Positions 1-7,429 of a stretch of DNA of 10,704 bases are shown here, in pieces (position 1 is the stretch's first letter; each line of letters starts with the position of its first letter). The notes beneath the pieces are model-generated. The model did not search any database and had not been told where the DNA came from. It saw only the letters and a program-made list of their open reading frames with translations. This DNA is from Parvularia atlantis (taxonomy: Eukaryota > Opisthokonta > Rotosphaerida), in contig CALSCO010001830.1 in NCBI GenBank assembly GCA_943704415.1, positions 1 to 10,704 of the forward strand. Direction: 5' to 3'. Both the position numbers and the translations under genes were made by a program.

Positions 1-34
1 CCCCCTCCTCGCTGACGCACCGCCCGTGCTGCAG
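1..34 (+). other. 3' end of an intron of the ankyrin-repeat gene
   Basis: The window opens inside an intron. A branch-point-like GCTGAC lies at 11-16, and the acceptor CTGCAG ends at 34. The next base begins a coding frame that reads straight into an ankyrin repeat. The same CTGAC-to-AG spacing recurs across this window. Confidence 0.75.
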
Positions 35-1046
35 GAACGACTTTGTGATGATCAGGGAGCTGATCGCGGCAGGATGCGACATCAACGCCCAGAACGAGCG
101 CGGCGAGACCGCGCTGTACAAGGCCGCGGCGTCCGGGTCGATCGAGTCGGTGCGCGCGCGGGCGTCGCCGCTGGACTGGCGGGCACCGGCTCACGCACCG
201 CGCCGCTGCAGGCGCAATGCCTGATCGACGCCGGCGCCGACGTGCACAAGCGCGACGACGAGGGCCGTTCGCCCATCATCATTGCTGCGTTTGCCGGCGA
301 GCGCACGGTGCGCGACGTCGCCACCGCGCCCGCGCTCCTCATCGCCTGCTTCCGCAGATGTGCGCGCTCTTGCTCAAGCGCGGCGCCGACCTCAACGACC
401 GCGACCGCCTCACCGACAAGACGCCGCTCATTTTCGCGACATACGCGCGGCACGAGGTGCGGCTGCTTTTCGCTCGCGCACGCCCCGCCCGCTCACACGC
501 TGCGCAGGACACGGTCGAGCTGCTGCTGCAGCGCGGCGCCGACGTCAACGCGGCCGACGCCTTTGGTTGGACCGCGCTCATGCTCGCGGCGCACGTCGGC
601 GACGAGAAGATCGTCCGCATCCTCGTGCGCTACCGGGCGACGATTGGGCTCATGACCAAAAAGGTGCGGCCGCTCGCGTTCGACATCAAGCGCGGCTGAG
701 CCGCCTGCTCCAGGGCAAGACGGCCGCGACGATCGCGATTGACTCGGGCCACCACGGCGTGGCCGAGTACCTCAGCTACGCGCCGACGGTCACGCGCAAC
801 CGCAACCGCAAGGCGTCCGACACCGGGGCCGAGCACACCGTCCCCACCACCTTCTTCACGCAGTGCGCCGCGCGCTCGCCGCCGCGCAACCGCCCTGACC
901 CTCGGCACAGACTCGATCCGCCAAAGTCGACGACCGACGCCAACGGCGCGCGCATCGTCGAGGTCACGTCCAAGCTTGCACCGCGCGTGAGCTCTCCCCG
1001 CACCAACATCGTCAGCGACGCGACGCCGCCACCAACGGGCGCCTGA
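35..1046 (+). CDS. Ankyrin-repeat protein, C-terminal part (5' end outside window)
   Basis: Modelled exons are 35-149, 212-307, 358-456, 508-663, 714-862 and 911-1046 (TGA at 1044-1046), giving about 249 visible residues. The reading frame closes at every junction. Five ankyrin repeats can be read. They carry hallmark pieces such as LIAAGCDINAQNERGETALY, LIDAGADVHKRDDEGRSP, LLLKRGADLNDRDR and LLLQRGADVNAADAFGWTAL, then a degenerate last repeat (GKTAATIAIDSGHHGVAEYL). The last roughly 75 residues are basic and then Ser/Thr/Pro-rich with no domain I recognise. Introns 150-211, 308-357, 457-507 and 664-713 are all phase 0, and repeats 2 and 3 each occupy a single exon. Ankyrin repeats are protein-binding scaffolds, so the repeat type does not reveal the partner or pathway. 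It converges on RER1 with a 243-base gap. The intron 863-910 is in frame and stop-free, so its removal is inferred from the GTGCGC donor, the CTGAC branch and the CACAG acceptor. Confidence 0.85.
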
Positions 1047-1289
1047 ACCGCGCTCGTTGCACAGCCCCCGTTCCCCCGTTCCGTATTTATCGTCGCGCTG
1101 AGTTGAGCACGCAGCCGCCACGCGCAACACGCGCAGCACGCGTAACCGCCACCCGCCACGTGCACCCGCACGGCACACGCACGCGCAGCCGCCACGCGCA
1201 ACCGCAGTCCAATCTAGACCTCTCTGCCGCACTCCACGCTCCGCAACACAGAACGGGCCTCTCCGCGCCTCTCGCCGCACCCGCGCGCA
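1047..1289. other. Convergent intergenic gap between the ankyrin gene and RER1
   Basis: No gene is seen here. The segment holds the 3' ends of two convergent genes. The only AT-rich island is TATTTAT near 1084-1090, a possible 3'-end signal. From about 1105 to 1210 the sequence is built of related short words (variants of CGCAACACG, CGCCACGCGCAAC, GCACGCGC). That stretch includes an ACGCGT at about 1138-1143 and a palindromic CACGTG at 1157-1162. Whether these bind anything is unknown. Their position between two 3' ends argues against a promoter role. Confidence 0.6.
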
Positions 1290-2152
1290 TCACTTGGACG
1301 AGGCCGGCGCCTTGCCCTTGTACACCTTCTTGCCGAAGCTGAAAGGGATGTAGCGGTACTTGATCATGTGCCGTATTTGCTTGCGCATGGTCACGGCTGC
1401 GCAGGCACGCGCGCGCGGCTCAGCACGGACCCCGCAGCCGCCGCCAGCGCACGACGACAACGCACCAAACAAGATGAAGAAGTACACGAGCAGGATGGGC
1501 CAAAAGACGGGCACGTCCAAGAACGGGAAGAACGTGCACACGGTCGCGACGACAAACGCCTGCATCGATTGCAGCCTGGTGCGAGCGTGCGCGCCGTGTC
1601 AGCCCCCCTCTGCGGTGTGCGGTGTGCGGCGTGCGGGCGCTGTGCGTAGTGCGCACCAGAACTTGAACTCGGGCAGGCGCCGGATGAAGGGCCGGAACTC
1701 CTCGTCCGACTTTGTCGGCAGGCTCGGGCCCTCGCCCTCGCCCTCGTCCTGCGCGCCGCGTCAGCCGACGCGCTGTGCCGCGTGCCGCTGCAGCGCCACG
1801 CGCCATGTCGAGCTCGAGCGACGGGTCGATCGAGGGCGAGAGGAAGGCGATCAGCAGGTTGAGCAGGTAAATGCCGAGGGCGTACGTGACGATGTAGAAG
1901 CCGCCGACAAAGTAGACCCGCACAAAGTACAACAGCGCCGTCCCCGCAAAGGCCGCCCACCGCGGCAGGACGTGCGGCGTCATGTCGTCCAGCGTCTTCT
2001 GGTAGCGCTGCGGTGGGGGCCGGTCAGCAGCGCACGCGCGAGTTGGCAAGCGCCGCGCCGGCCCGCACCGCCATCAGCGCGTTGCCACGCGCCACGACCG
2101 ACGCGGCCGTGCTGGGCGCGTCGGCCGCGCCCGTAGACGCCGCGCTCGACAT
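1290..2152 (-). CDS. RER1: RER1 family protein, retention/retrieval of ER membrane proteins
   Basis: Minus-strand exons are 2152-2036, 2007-1804, 1748-1657, 1575-1466 and 1396-1290 (TGA at 1292-1290), giving 209 residues. Rer1 is a multi-spanning cis-Golgi receptor that returns escaped ER membrane proteins in COPI vesicles. The family core is unmistakable: RYQKTLDDMTPHVLPRW, the membrane segments around LLYFVRVYFVGGFYIVTYAL and LGIYLLNLLIAFLSP, then PSLPTKSDEEFRPFIRRLPEF, CTFFPFLDVPVFWPILLVYF and the C-terminal RKQIRHMIKYRYIPFSFGKK. Four hydrophobic spans fit the family. The first 39 residues are Ala/Ser-rich, as in many variable Rer1 N termini. The ATG at 2152 is the only one joined in frame to the conserved core. 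Two introns are odd: one is only 28 bases (2035-2008), and one (1803-1749) needs a GC donor to keep frame. It shares a 192-base upstream interval with SET1. Confidence 0.95.
1749..1803 (-). other. RER1: GC-AG intron in RER1
   Basis: The 55-base gap between the exon ending LELDM and the one starting DEGEGEGPSLPT must be removed to restore frame. No GT in the right phase is available. The phase-0 junction is ATG|GCGCGT...GCGCAG|GAC, with a CTGAC branch motif 12 bases before the acceptor AG. GCGCGT differs by one base from the local GTGCGT donor. Confidence 0.75.
2008..2035 (-). other. RER1: 28-base intron in RER1
   Basis: Read on the minus strand, it begins GTGCGC, has CTGAC at its ninth to thirteenth bases and ends CACCGCAG. 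Removing it joins NSR to RYQKTLDDMTPH in phase 0, as in other Rer1 proteins. Reading through it meets a TGA that lies inside the CTGAC motif. Confidence 0.85.
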
Positions 2153-2344
2153 GGCCAGTCTGAGAGGCGCGCGCAGAGTGTGGTCAGTGCACGCTCAGTG
2201 CGCGCTCGTTGTCCATCGACTGGGAGGCGAAGGACATTTACGCGGCCCCCGCTCGTGTAGATACCCGGCGCACGCCGCCGCCGCCGCCACCGCGCACGCG
2301 CCGACCCGGAGGCGGCCGAGGGGAGGGGAACCGCACGGTCCACG
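2153..2344. promoter_or_regulatory. Divergent RER1/SET1 upstream interval
   Basis: These 192 bases separate the RER1 start (minus) from the chosen SET1 start (plus), so both promoters should lie here. No TATA box is visible. An imperfect 11-base tandem repeat (CAGTGCACGCT then CAGTGCGCGCT) occupies 2185-2206. The frame continuous with SET1 exon 2 is open back to a stop at 2161-2163 but contains no ATG, so I treat it as non-coding. Confidence 0.5.
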
Positions 2345-2559
2345 ATGGACGGGGCACGGCCGCCGCCGCCGACGTGGCGGTGCGCGTCCCGCGGGCGCCT
2401 GCTGCCCGGCCCGCGAAGCATGACACGCGCCACAGACCGCCGCCGCCGCCGTCTGCCGCGGGCGCGCCGCTGCCGCTCGGGCCGCCGCTTGTGCCGCCGC
2501 CGCCGCCGTTCTTCGCCGCGCCGCTGCTGCCCGCCTTCCACCTGCCGCCGACGTCCAGC

Positions 2560-2631
<72 letters not shown>

Positions 2632-5600
2632 CTCGCGTACGGCGCGCCGGCACCGCCACCGCCGCCCGTGTCACTGCCGCCTGCCGTGCCGCCACCGCCA
2701 CCCCCCGCGCCGGACGAGCAGGACGAGCAGGACGACGCGATGGACGTGGACGTGGACGCGGACGTGGACGAGATCGAGGACGGCGAGCTCGTGGACGACA
2801 CGCCGCGCGCGCCGCCACCGCCGCAACCGCCGCAGCAGCAGCCCGCGCCGCCAGTAGTCAAGCCGTCCGCGCGGCCAGAGGCGAGCGAGCTGCGCGCACG
2901 CCTGGCTCAGCGCATCAACACCGCCGATCGCAGCGACTTCAGCGCCGACCTCGAGGCCGCGATGAGCGCCGGCGGGGTGCGTCGCTTGCGTCTCATGCGC
3001 AACTGCTCATGCCGAACGCAGCGGGCCGAGGTGCACGAGCGCGAGACGATGGACTTTGCGCTCGACGCCGCAGAACTCACCGCTGGCGCGAGCGCGACCG
3101 CCAACGACCCGACAGGCAGCAGCAACAGCGTTGCTTCCGGCGCGGCGTCTGCGGCACACGCGGACACCGCCCCTGTGCTCGAGATCGCCATCGAGCCCGT
3201 CATGTACTCGGCCGAGGAGCTGGCCTCCCTGGCGCCGCGGCCAGGTGCCGCACCCGGACTCGGCAGCCGGTAGCTGACACGCCTGCTGTACGCGCGCGCC
3301 TGACGCAGAGGACTGGTGCAATGGCTACCGCCTGCTGCTCGACCCGGAGCTCGAGAAGTTCGCGCAGCCCGCCGAGCCGCACGACAAGGAGCGGATCGAG
3401 CGGCCGTTCGAGCGCAGCGACATGACCACGGTCAGCCGCACACGCACTGCACAACGCGCACGCATGCTGACGACGCGGTGCAGCGGCCGAGCAGAGACCC
3501 ACGCGAAGGACGCAAGATTTGCCCGCCGGGGTGGTTCACCTTCCGGCTGATGGACATTGCGGTGCGCCCTTGGCCGCACACAACGGCACGCTGCTCACGC
3601 GCCTCGCAGTTCAACGACGAGGCGACGACGTGGCCCGCGCCACGTTACCTGATCGTGTCGATGGACATGCAAATGTGCGCTACGCGCCTGCATGCAGCAC
3701 GCGTCCGCCGTCCCTCCCACTCACGCCGGCCGCCCGGCAGACGCTCCATGAGCGCGCTGTGGACGACGCAGCAGTGGCACGACGAGCTGTCGGTGTACGG
3801 GCGCATCGTCGAGCTCGAAGTGGCCAAGGACGACGCCAGTGGCGCGCCGATCGGCCTCGTCTCGGTCCTGTTTGCGTCGATGGCGGCAGGGCGGACCGTG
3901 CTACAGTTCCTCGCGCCGTCGATGGCCCAGCGCCAGCTTGGTAACGTCTTTGTGCAGACCGACCCCAAGAGTGCGCTGCGCCAGCGTTCGCTCGTTCCGC
4001 AGGATGACCTCTGCCGCTCTCAGAGGAGATGTACGTGCAGACGCAGCGCATCATGCTCGACGAGATGAAGGCGGCCGCGGAGAAGAAGGCGACTGAGGGT
4101 GCGCCGCGCCAGGCCGCATTCGTCATGCAGCTCACACGGTGCGCCCGCCACACACGCAGCACGAGCAATCATCAGCCAGGTGCCCGCGCCGGCGCAGCAG
4201 GTATGCGTGACACGACGCACGCACTGTGCCGCCCCGGCTGATCGTGCACGTCTGCTTTCAGACGTACCAGGACTGGCTGGGATCGATGAAGACGGCGCAC
4301 GCGGTGACTGTGGCTGGCACCACGTGCATCGACGTGTGCTGACAATCGCATTCAGGATCTGCACGACGCGCTCCCGTCCGGCGAGACGCGCAAGTGCGTC
4401 CTCCTGCGCGAACGGTTCTTCAGCGACGACGGCGAGCGGCTAGTGACGATGCACCCGCGCGACGCGGCGCGCATCTGCGAGGTGTGTGCATGGGCTCTCG
4501 CTGCGGTGCGTTTGCAGCTCAACGCGGAGCGCGCAGGACTACCGCTCGCTGTCGCGCATGCCGACGCTCGTGCTGCAGCGGCGCGAAATCGTCGAGCGAA
4601 CGCCGCGCGCTGTGCGGCAGCTGCTGCGTGACGACCGCGTGCGCCACGTTGTGCGGGTGCCTTCACTGCGCAGCGAGCGCAGCGCTTCGTCTCTCATGCG
4701 CTCGCTGCGCAGATCTACTTCACCGAGAACGACTGCCACATCGAGTTTGACAGCCGCGAGGCGTGCCTGCACGCACACGAGTACTACTCGCGCCACCGCA
4801 TCCGCGGCTCGCACGTCAAGCCGGTGCGCACCGCGACTCGCCGCGTCACGCGCTGATCGCCGCTGCGCAAAAAACAGCGCTTGAGAAACTGCGACGTCGA
4901 GAAGAAGATCGAGGAGCGCTTTGAGCAGCCCGCAGCTGCGCCGCCTATTCTTGCACCTGCGGTAGAAGTGCCGCGCGTCCTCACGCCGGATGAGTTGCTG
5001 AAGCAGGCGCTGGCACACGCGCTCGCCGAGCTCGAGCGCGCCGTGGCCGAGGACCTGAAGCGCAAGGTCCGCCGCTCAGTCTGCACGCACGCGCACACGC
5101 GCTGACTGGCGCAACGCAGTGGATGGACGAGGCCATGGCGCTGCTTTCCGCCGAAGCCAAGCCGAAGCGCTCCAACCTCGAGAAGTTCTTGCAGATTGTC
5201 GCACCGGCGGCAGACAAGGTGCGTCGCGGCCAGAGCGTGCTCTCTCTCTGGCCTGCAGCTGACTCGCCGCGGGCGCAGGACGAGCCGCCCGAGCCGCCCA
5301 AGGAGAAGAAGGCGCCCGCGGTCGCCATCAGCTTCCTCAAGCGGCGCGAGCCCGAGCAGCAGCCGCCCAGGCCGACGATCCGGTCGGCCATCTTTGACCC
5401 GATGGCCGCGCAACGTGCCGAGACAAAGAGCAGCGATGCGGTGCGGGGCTGCATTGCATGCGCGTATGCTCCCTCATGCATGCACTTGCAGCTCGACATG
5501 CCGCTGCACAACGGCCGCGACCACGGAAGCAGCGACGGCCTCGACATAGCGGCCGAGGGCAAGCCACGCGAGCGCAAACGGTCGCGCGACGAGGTGGCTG

Positions 5601-6271
5601 TGGCGTGCCCCGTTCATGCGCGTGCTCGGGGGCTGACGACTGTCGCTGGTCCAGCTGCGGTCCAACGGCGCATACAGCAGCGACAGCGAAGCAGACGACG
5701 AGCACGACGAGCAGGACGTGGTCGAGGTGGACGAACTTATCGACGTCGAGATGTCGCAGGACGAGGACGAGACCGCCCGCCGCGCGCCGACGCACGTCGC
5801 TGTGCCAGGCAAGAAGTCAAGGAAACGGTCTGCTGGCGAGCGCCGCGAGGCCGCCGTTTACTCGGCTGACATACCCTGTGCTGCAGACGCGCCCCGGCCG
5901 ACGACGGCACCATCTTGATCGTGTCCACAACTGCTGCACCCGTGCCCGCGGCACAGCCTGCACCGGCGCCTGCCAAGCGGTCCAAGACGCGGCAGAGCAA
6001 GGCACGTCGCTGCGTTATGTGGCACGGCACGCAAGCTGATCTGCGCGCAGGTGATCGAGGTTGCGGACGGCGACGGCGCCGACCAAGACGACTACCTCCC
6101 GCTGGTCGACCCGGACTGGCCACCCGACGACAGCGACGACGCGCGCAAGGAGGACGCGTGCGACCTGGCCGAGCTGGACGACGAGGACCTGGCGCTTCTG
6201 GAGGAGGCGGCGCGGCGCACGCTGGACGCGACGGCGCAACGCGTGCTCAACCGCCCGCTGTACCACGGTGC

Positions 6272-6355
<84 letters not shown>

Positions 6356-7408
6356 CGCACGCACGCCCCAACACGCGGCGCAGTCGCCAAGCGCGAGCAG
6401 TCGGCCCCGCACACAGCGGTGCTCGGCAGCGCCGCCACGTCGGCCGCCGTCGCCGCCACAACCTGCTCTCGCACCGACGGCGCCAAGCCCGCGCGCTCGC
6501 ACGCCGCCCAGGCACCCGCCGCCCTCCAGCCGTCGGCCCCGTCGGCGCCCGTGGCCGTGGTCCAGGAGGACGCTGCGGCGGCAACGTGCGTCGCGCCAAG
6601 CCGGTGTCGCCCTTTATTGCGCGCTCACATCAGCGCCGCCGCAGCACGTCTTCGCGCGGCACGCGCCTGAAGCACCGCTTCCTCGTGAGCAACATTGAGC
6701 ACCAGGTGCACGGCAACTGTCTGCTGCGCGTGCGCGCTGACGAAAAGTGCCTGCGCCAGAGCGATTCGGACCTGCTCAAGTTCAACGCGCTGCAGTCGCG
6801 CCGCAAGATCCTCAAGTTTGCGCGGTCCAAGATCCACGAGTGGGGCCTCTTTGCGATGGCACGCGCGCGCGCCTGCGCGCGCAGGGGTCGCGGGGTGCTG
6901 ACCGGACGCGCGACGCAGGAGCCGATCGCCGAGAACGACATGGTGATCGAGTACATCGGGCAGGTCGTGAGCGCGGCCGTGGCCGACCTGCGCGAGCGCC
7001 GCTACGAGGAGCGCGGGATTGGGTCGTCGTACCTGTTCCGGGTGGACGACCATGTGATCGATGCAACTCGCATGGGCAACATGGCGCGCTTCATCAACCA
7101 CTGCTGCGAGGTGCGGCGAGCGCGCGCACGCGCTCTGGAGTCACGCTAACCAGGCCCGCGCAGCCCAATTGCTACGCCAAGGTGCTCACGGTCGAGGGCA
7201 ACCGCAAGAAGGTCGTGCTCTTTGCCAAGCGCAACATCGCCGTCGGTGAGGAGATCACGTACGACTACAAGTTTCCGCTGGTGCGTGCCGCGTGCCGGCC
7301 CGTCTGCAGTCGCGGCGATGCTCAAGGCGCCACTTGCAGGAGCCCGACAAGACCAAGCGCATCCCGTGCCTGTGCCGCGCCGCGCACTGCAAGGGTTTCT
7401 TGAACTGA
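2345..7408 (+). CDS. SET1: Set1, histone H3 lysine-4 methyltransferase (COMPASS catalytic subunit)
   Basis: Set1 transfers methyl groups from S-adenosylmethionine to H3K4 as the catalytic subunit of nuclear COMPASS. Modelled exons: 2345-2379, 2436-2976, 3022-3244, 3309-3430, 3484-3561, 3610-3674, 3741-3970, 4024-4098, 4160-4200, 4262-4303, 4356-4481, 4537-4638, 4713-4823, 4878-5066, 5120-5218, 5279-5440, 5492-5593, 5655-5827, 5887-6001, 6051-6267, 6384-6585, 6645-6705, 6760-6858, 6919-7110, 7164-7280, 7340-7408. They sum to 3588 bases, about 1195 aa. Order: Pro-rich N terminus with 23 Ala (residues 55-77); acidic [15 protein letters not shown] (from about 105); RRM (about 345-420; [27 protein letters not shown]); a SET-associated RRM-like region (about 527-597); a charged linker; CSRTDG; SET (from about 1052: [51 protein letters not shown]); post-[16 protein letters not shown]. 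Length fits fungal Set1. Uncertain joins: 4098/4160 (alternative CG|GTGCGC at about 4136, acceptor CATCAG), 5827/5887 and 6001 (alternative donor 6014). The ATG at 2345 gives [11 protein letters not shown] before a GTGCGC donor. Confidence 0.95.
2561..2630 (+). repeat. SET1: (CAG)n trinucleotide tract in SET1 exon 2, coding polyalanine
   Basis: This is seventy bases of uninterrupted CAG repeat, about 23 units. In the SET1 frame it is read as GCA, giving 23 consecutive Ala (the last codon is GCC) between HLPPTSST and LAYGAP. The frame is fixed by the acidic and basic segments downstream, so the tract is polyalanine and not polyglutamine. Confidence 0.95.
6002..6050 (+). other. SET1: SET1 intron with probable GC donor (alternative GT donor at 6014)
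   Basis: The junction AAG|GCACGT...GCGCAG|GTG is phase 0 and joins KTRQSK to [14 protein letters not shown] fits the usual context of GC donors. A GT donor at 6014 (TGC|GTTATG) is also phase 0 and would add ARRC with a 37-base intron. The sequence alone does not decide between them. The branch motif is CTGAT. Confidence 0.5.
6268..6383 (+). other. SET1: SET1 intron 20, longest in the window, carrying a (TC)n tract
   Basis: The donor GTGCGG follows TACCACG and the acceptor GCGCAG ends at 6383. The join is phase 1 and restores the frame [14 protein letters not shown] onward to CSRTDG. Most of this 116-base intron is the microsatellite, so without it the intron would be about 39 bases. Confidence 0.85.
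6277..6353 (+). repeat. SET1: (TC)38 dinucleotide microsatellite inside a SET1 intron
   Basis: This is 77 bases of perfect TC repeat. Read as protein it would give long Leu-Ser (plus) or Arg-Glu (minus) runs. The flanking splice sites and the frame show that it lies between exons. Confidence 0.97.
6859..6918 (+). other. SET1: Probable GC-AG intron inside the SET domain
   Basis: The 60 bases between GLFAM and [12 protein letters not shown] interrupt one of the most conserved stretches of SET domains. They read in frame as a 20-residue Ala/Arg-rich insert absent from the family as I know it. They carry CTGAC and end GACGCAG. Removing them cleanly requires a GC donor (ATG|GCACGC). A 24-base GTGCTG...GCAG intron would also keep frame but would leave 12 extra residues. 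Confidence 0.7.
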
Positions 7409-7429
7409 GAGCGGATTGTTGTACATCAT
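7409..7429. other. 21-base convergent gap between the SET1 and SEC6 stop codons
   Basis: The SET1 TGA ends at 7408 and the SEC6 stop (TAG on the minus strand) ends at 7430. Nothing else fits in between. Both 3' untranslated regions and poly(A) sites must lie within the opposite gene. Confidence 0.9.

Noticed and set aside
1157-1162. CACGTG as a promoter E-box
   Set aside because: It lies between two convergent 3' ends with no gene start nearby.
630-1293. Long minus-strand open frames over the ankyrin gene and the convergent gap
   Set aside because: They are low-complexity Arg/Ala/Gly products expected from stop-poor GC-rich DNA, with no domain and no splice logic.
2209-2344. An N-terminal extension of Set1 open in frame upstream of 2345
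   Set aside because: The frame has no ATG before the stop at 2161-2163. The ATG at 2345, with a GTGCGC donor at 2380 and a CACAG acceptor at 2435, gives a clean phase-2 join into the Pro-rich exon.
2345-2857. Polyglutamine protein read through the CAG tract
   Set aside because: That frame gives Arg-rich shadow sequence on both sides and ends soon after. The polyalanine frame leads into the acidic segment and the rest of Set1.
6271-6360. Leu-Ser or Arg-Glu dipeptide-repeat protein
   Set aside because: The tract lies inside an intron with good splice sites. Splicing restores the CSRTDG frame.
6895-6918. A 24-base GT-AG intron in the SET domain instead of a GC-AG one
   Set aside because: It keeps frame but leaves 12 Ala/Arg residues inside a conserved SET core. 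Full removal with a GC donor fits the family better, though transcripts should decide.
2345-7408. SET1 as a frameshifted pseudogene, because its conserved pieces lie in all three frames
   Set aside because: Every frame change coincides with an intron having GT/GC...AG and usually a CTGAC/CTCAC motif, and the joined exons total an exact multiple of three up to a terminal CKGFLN stop.
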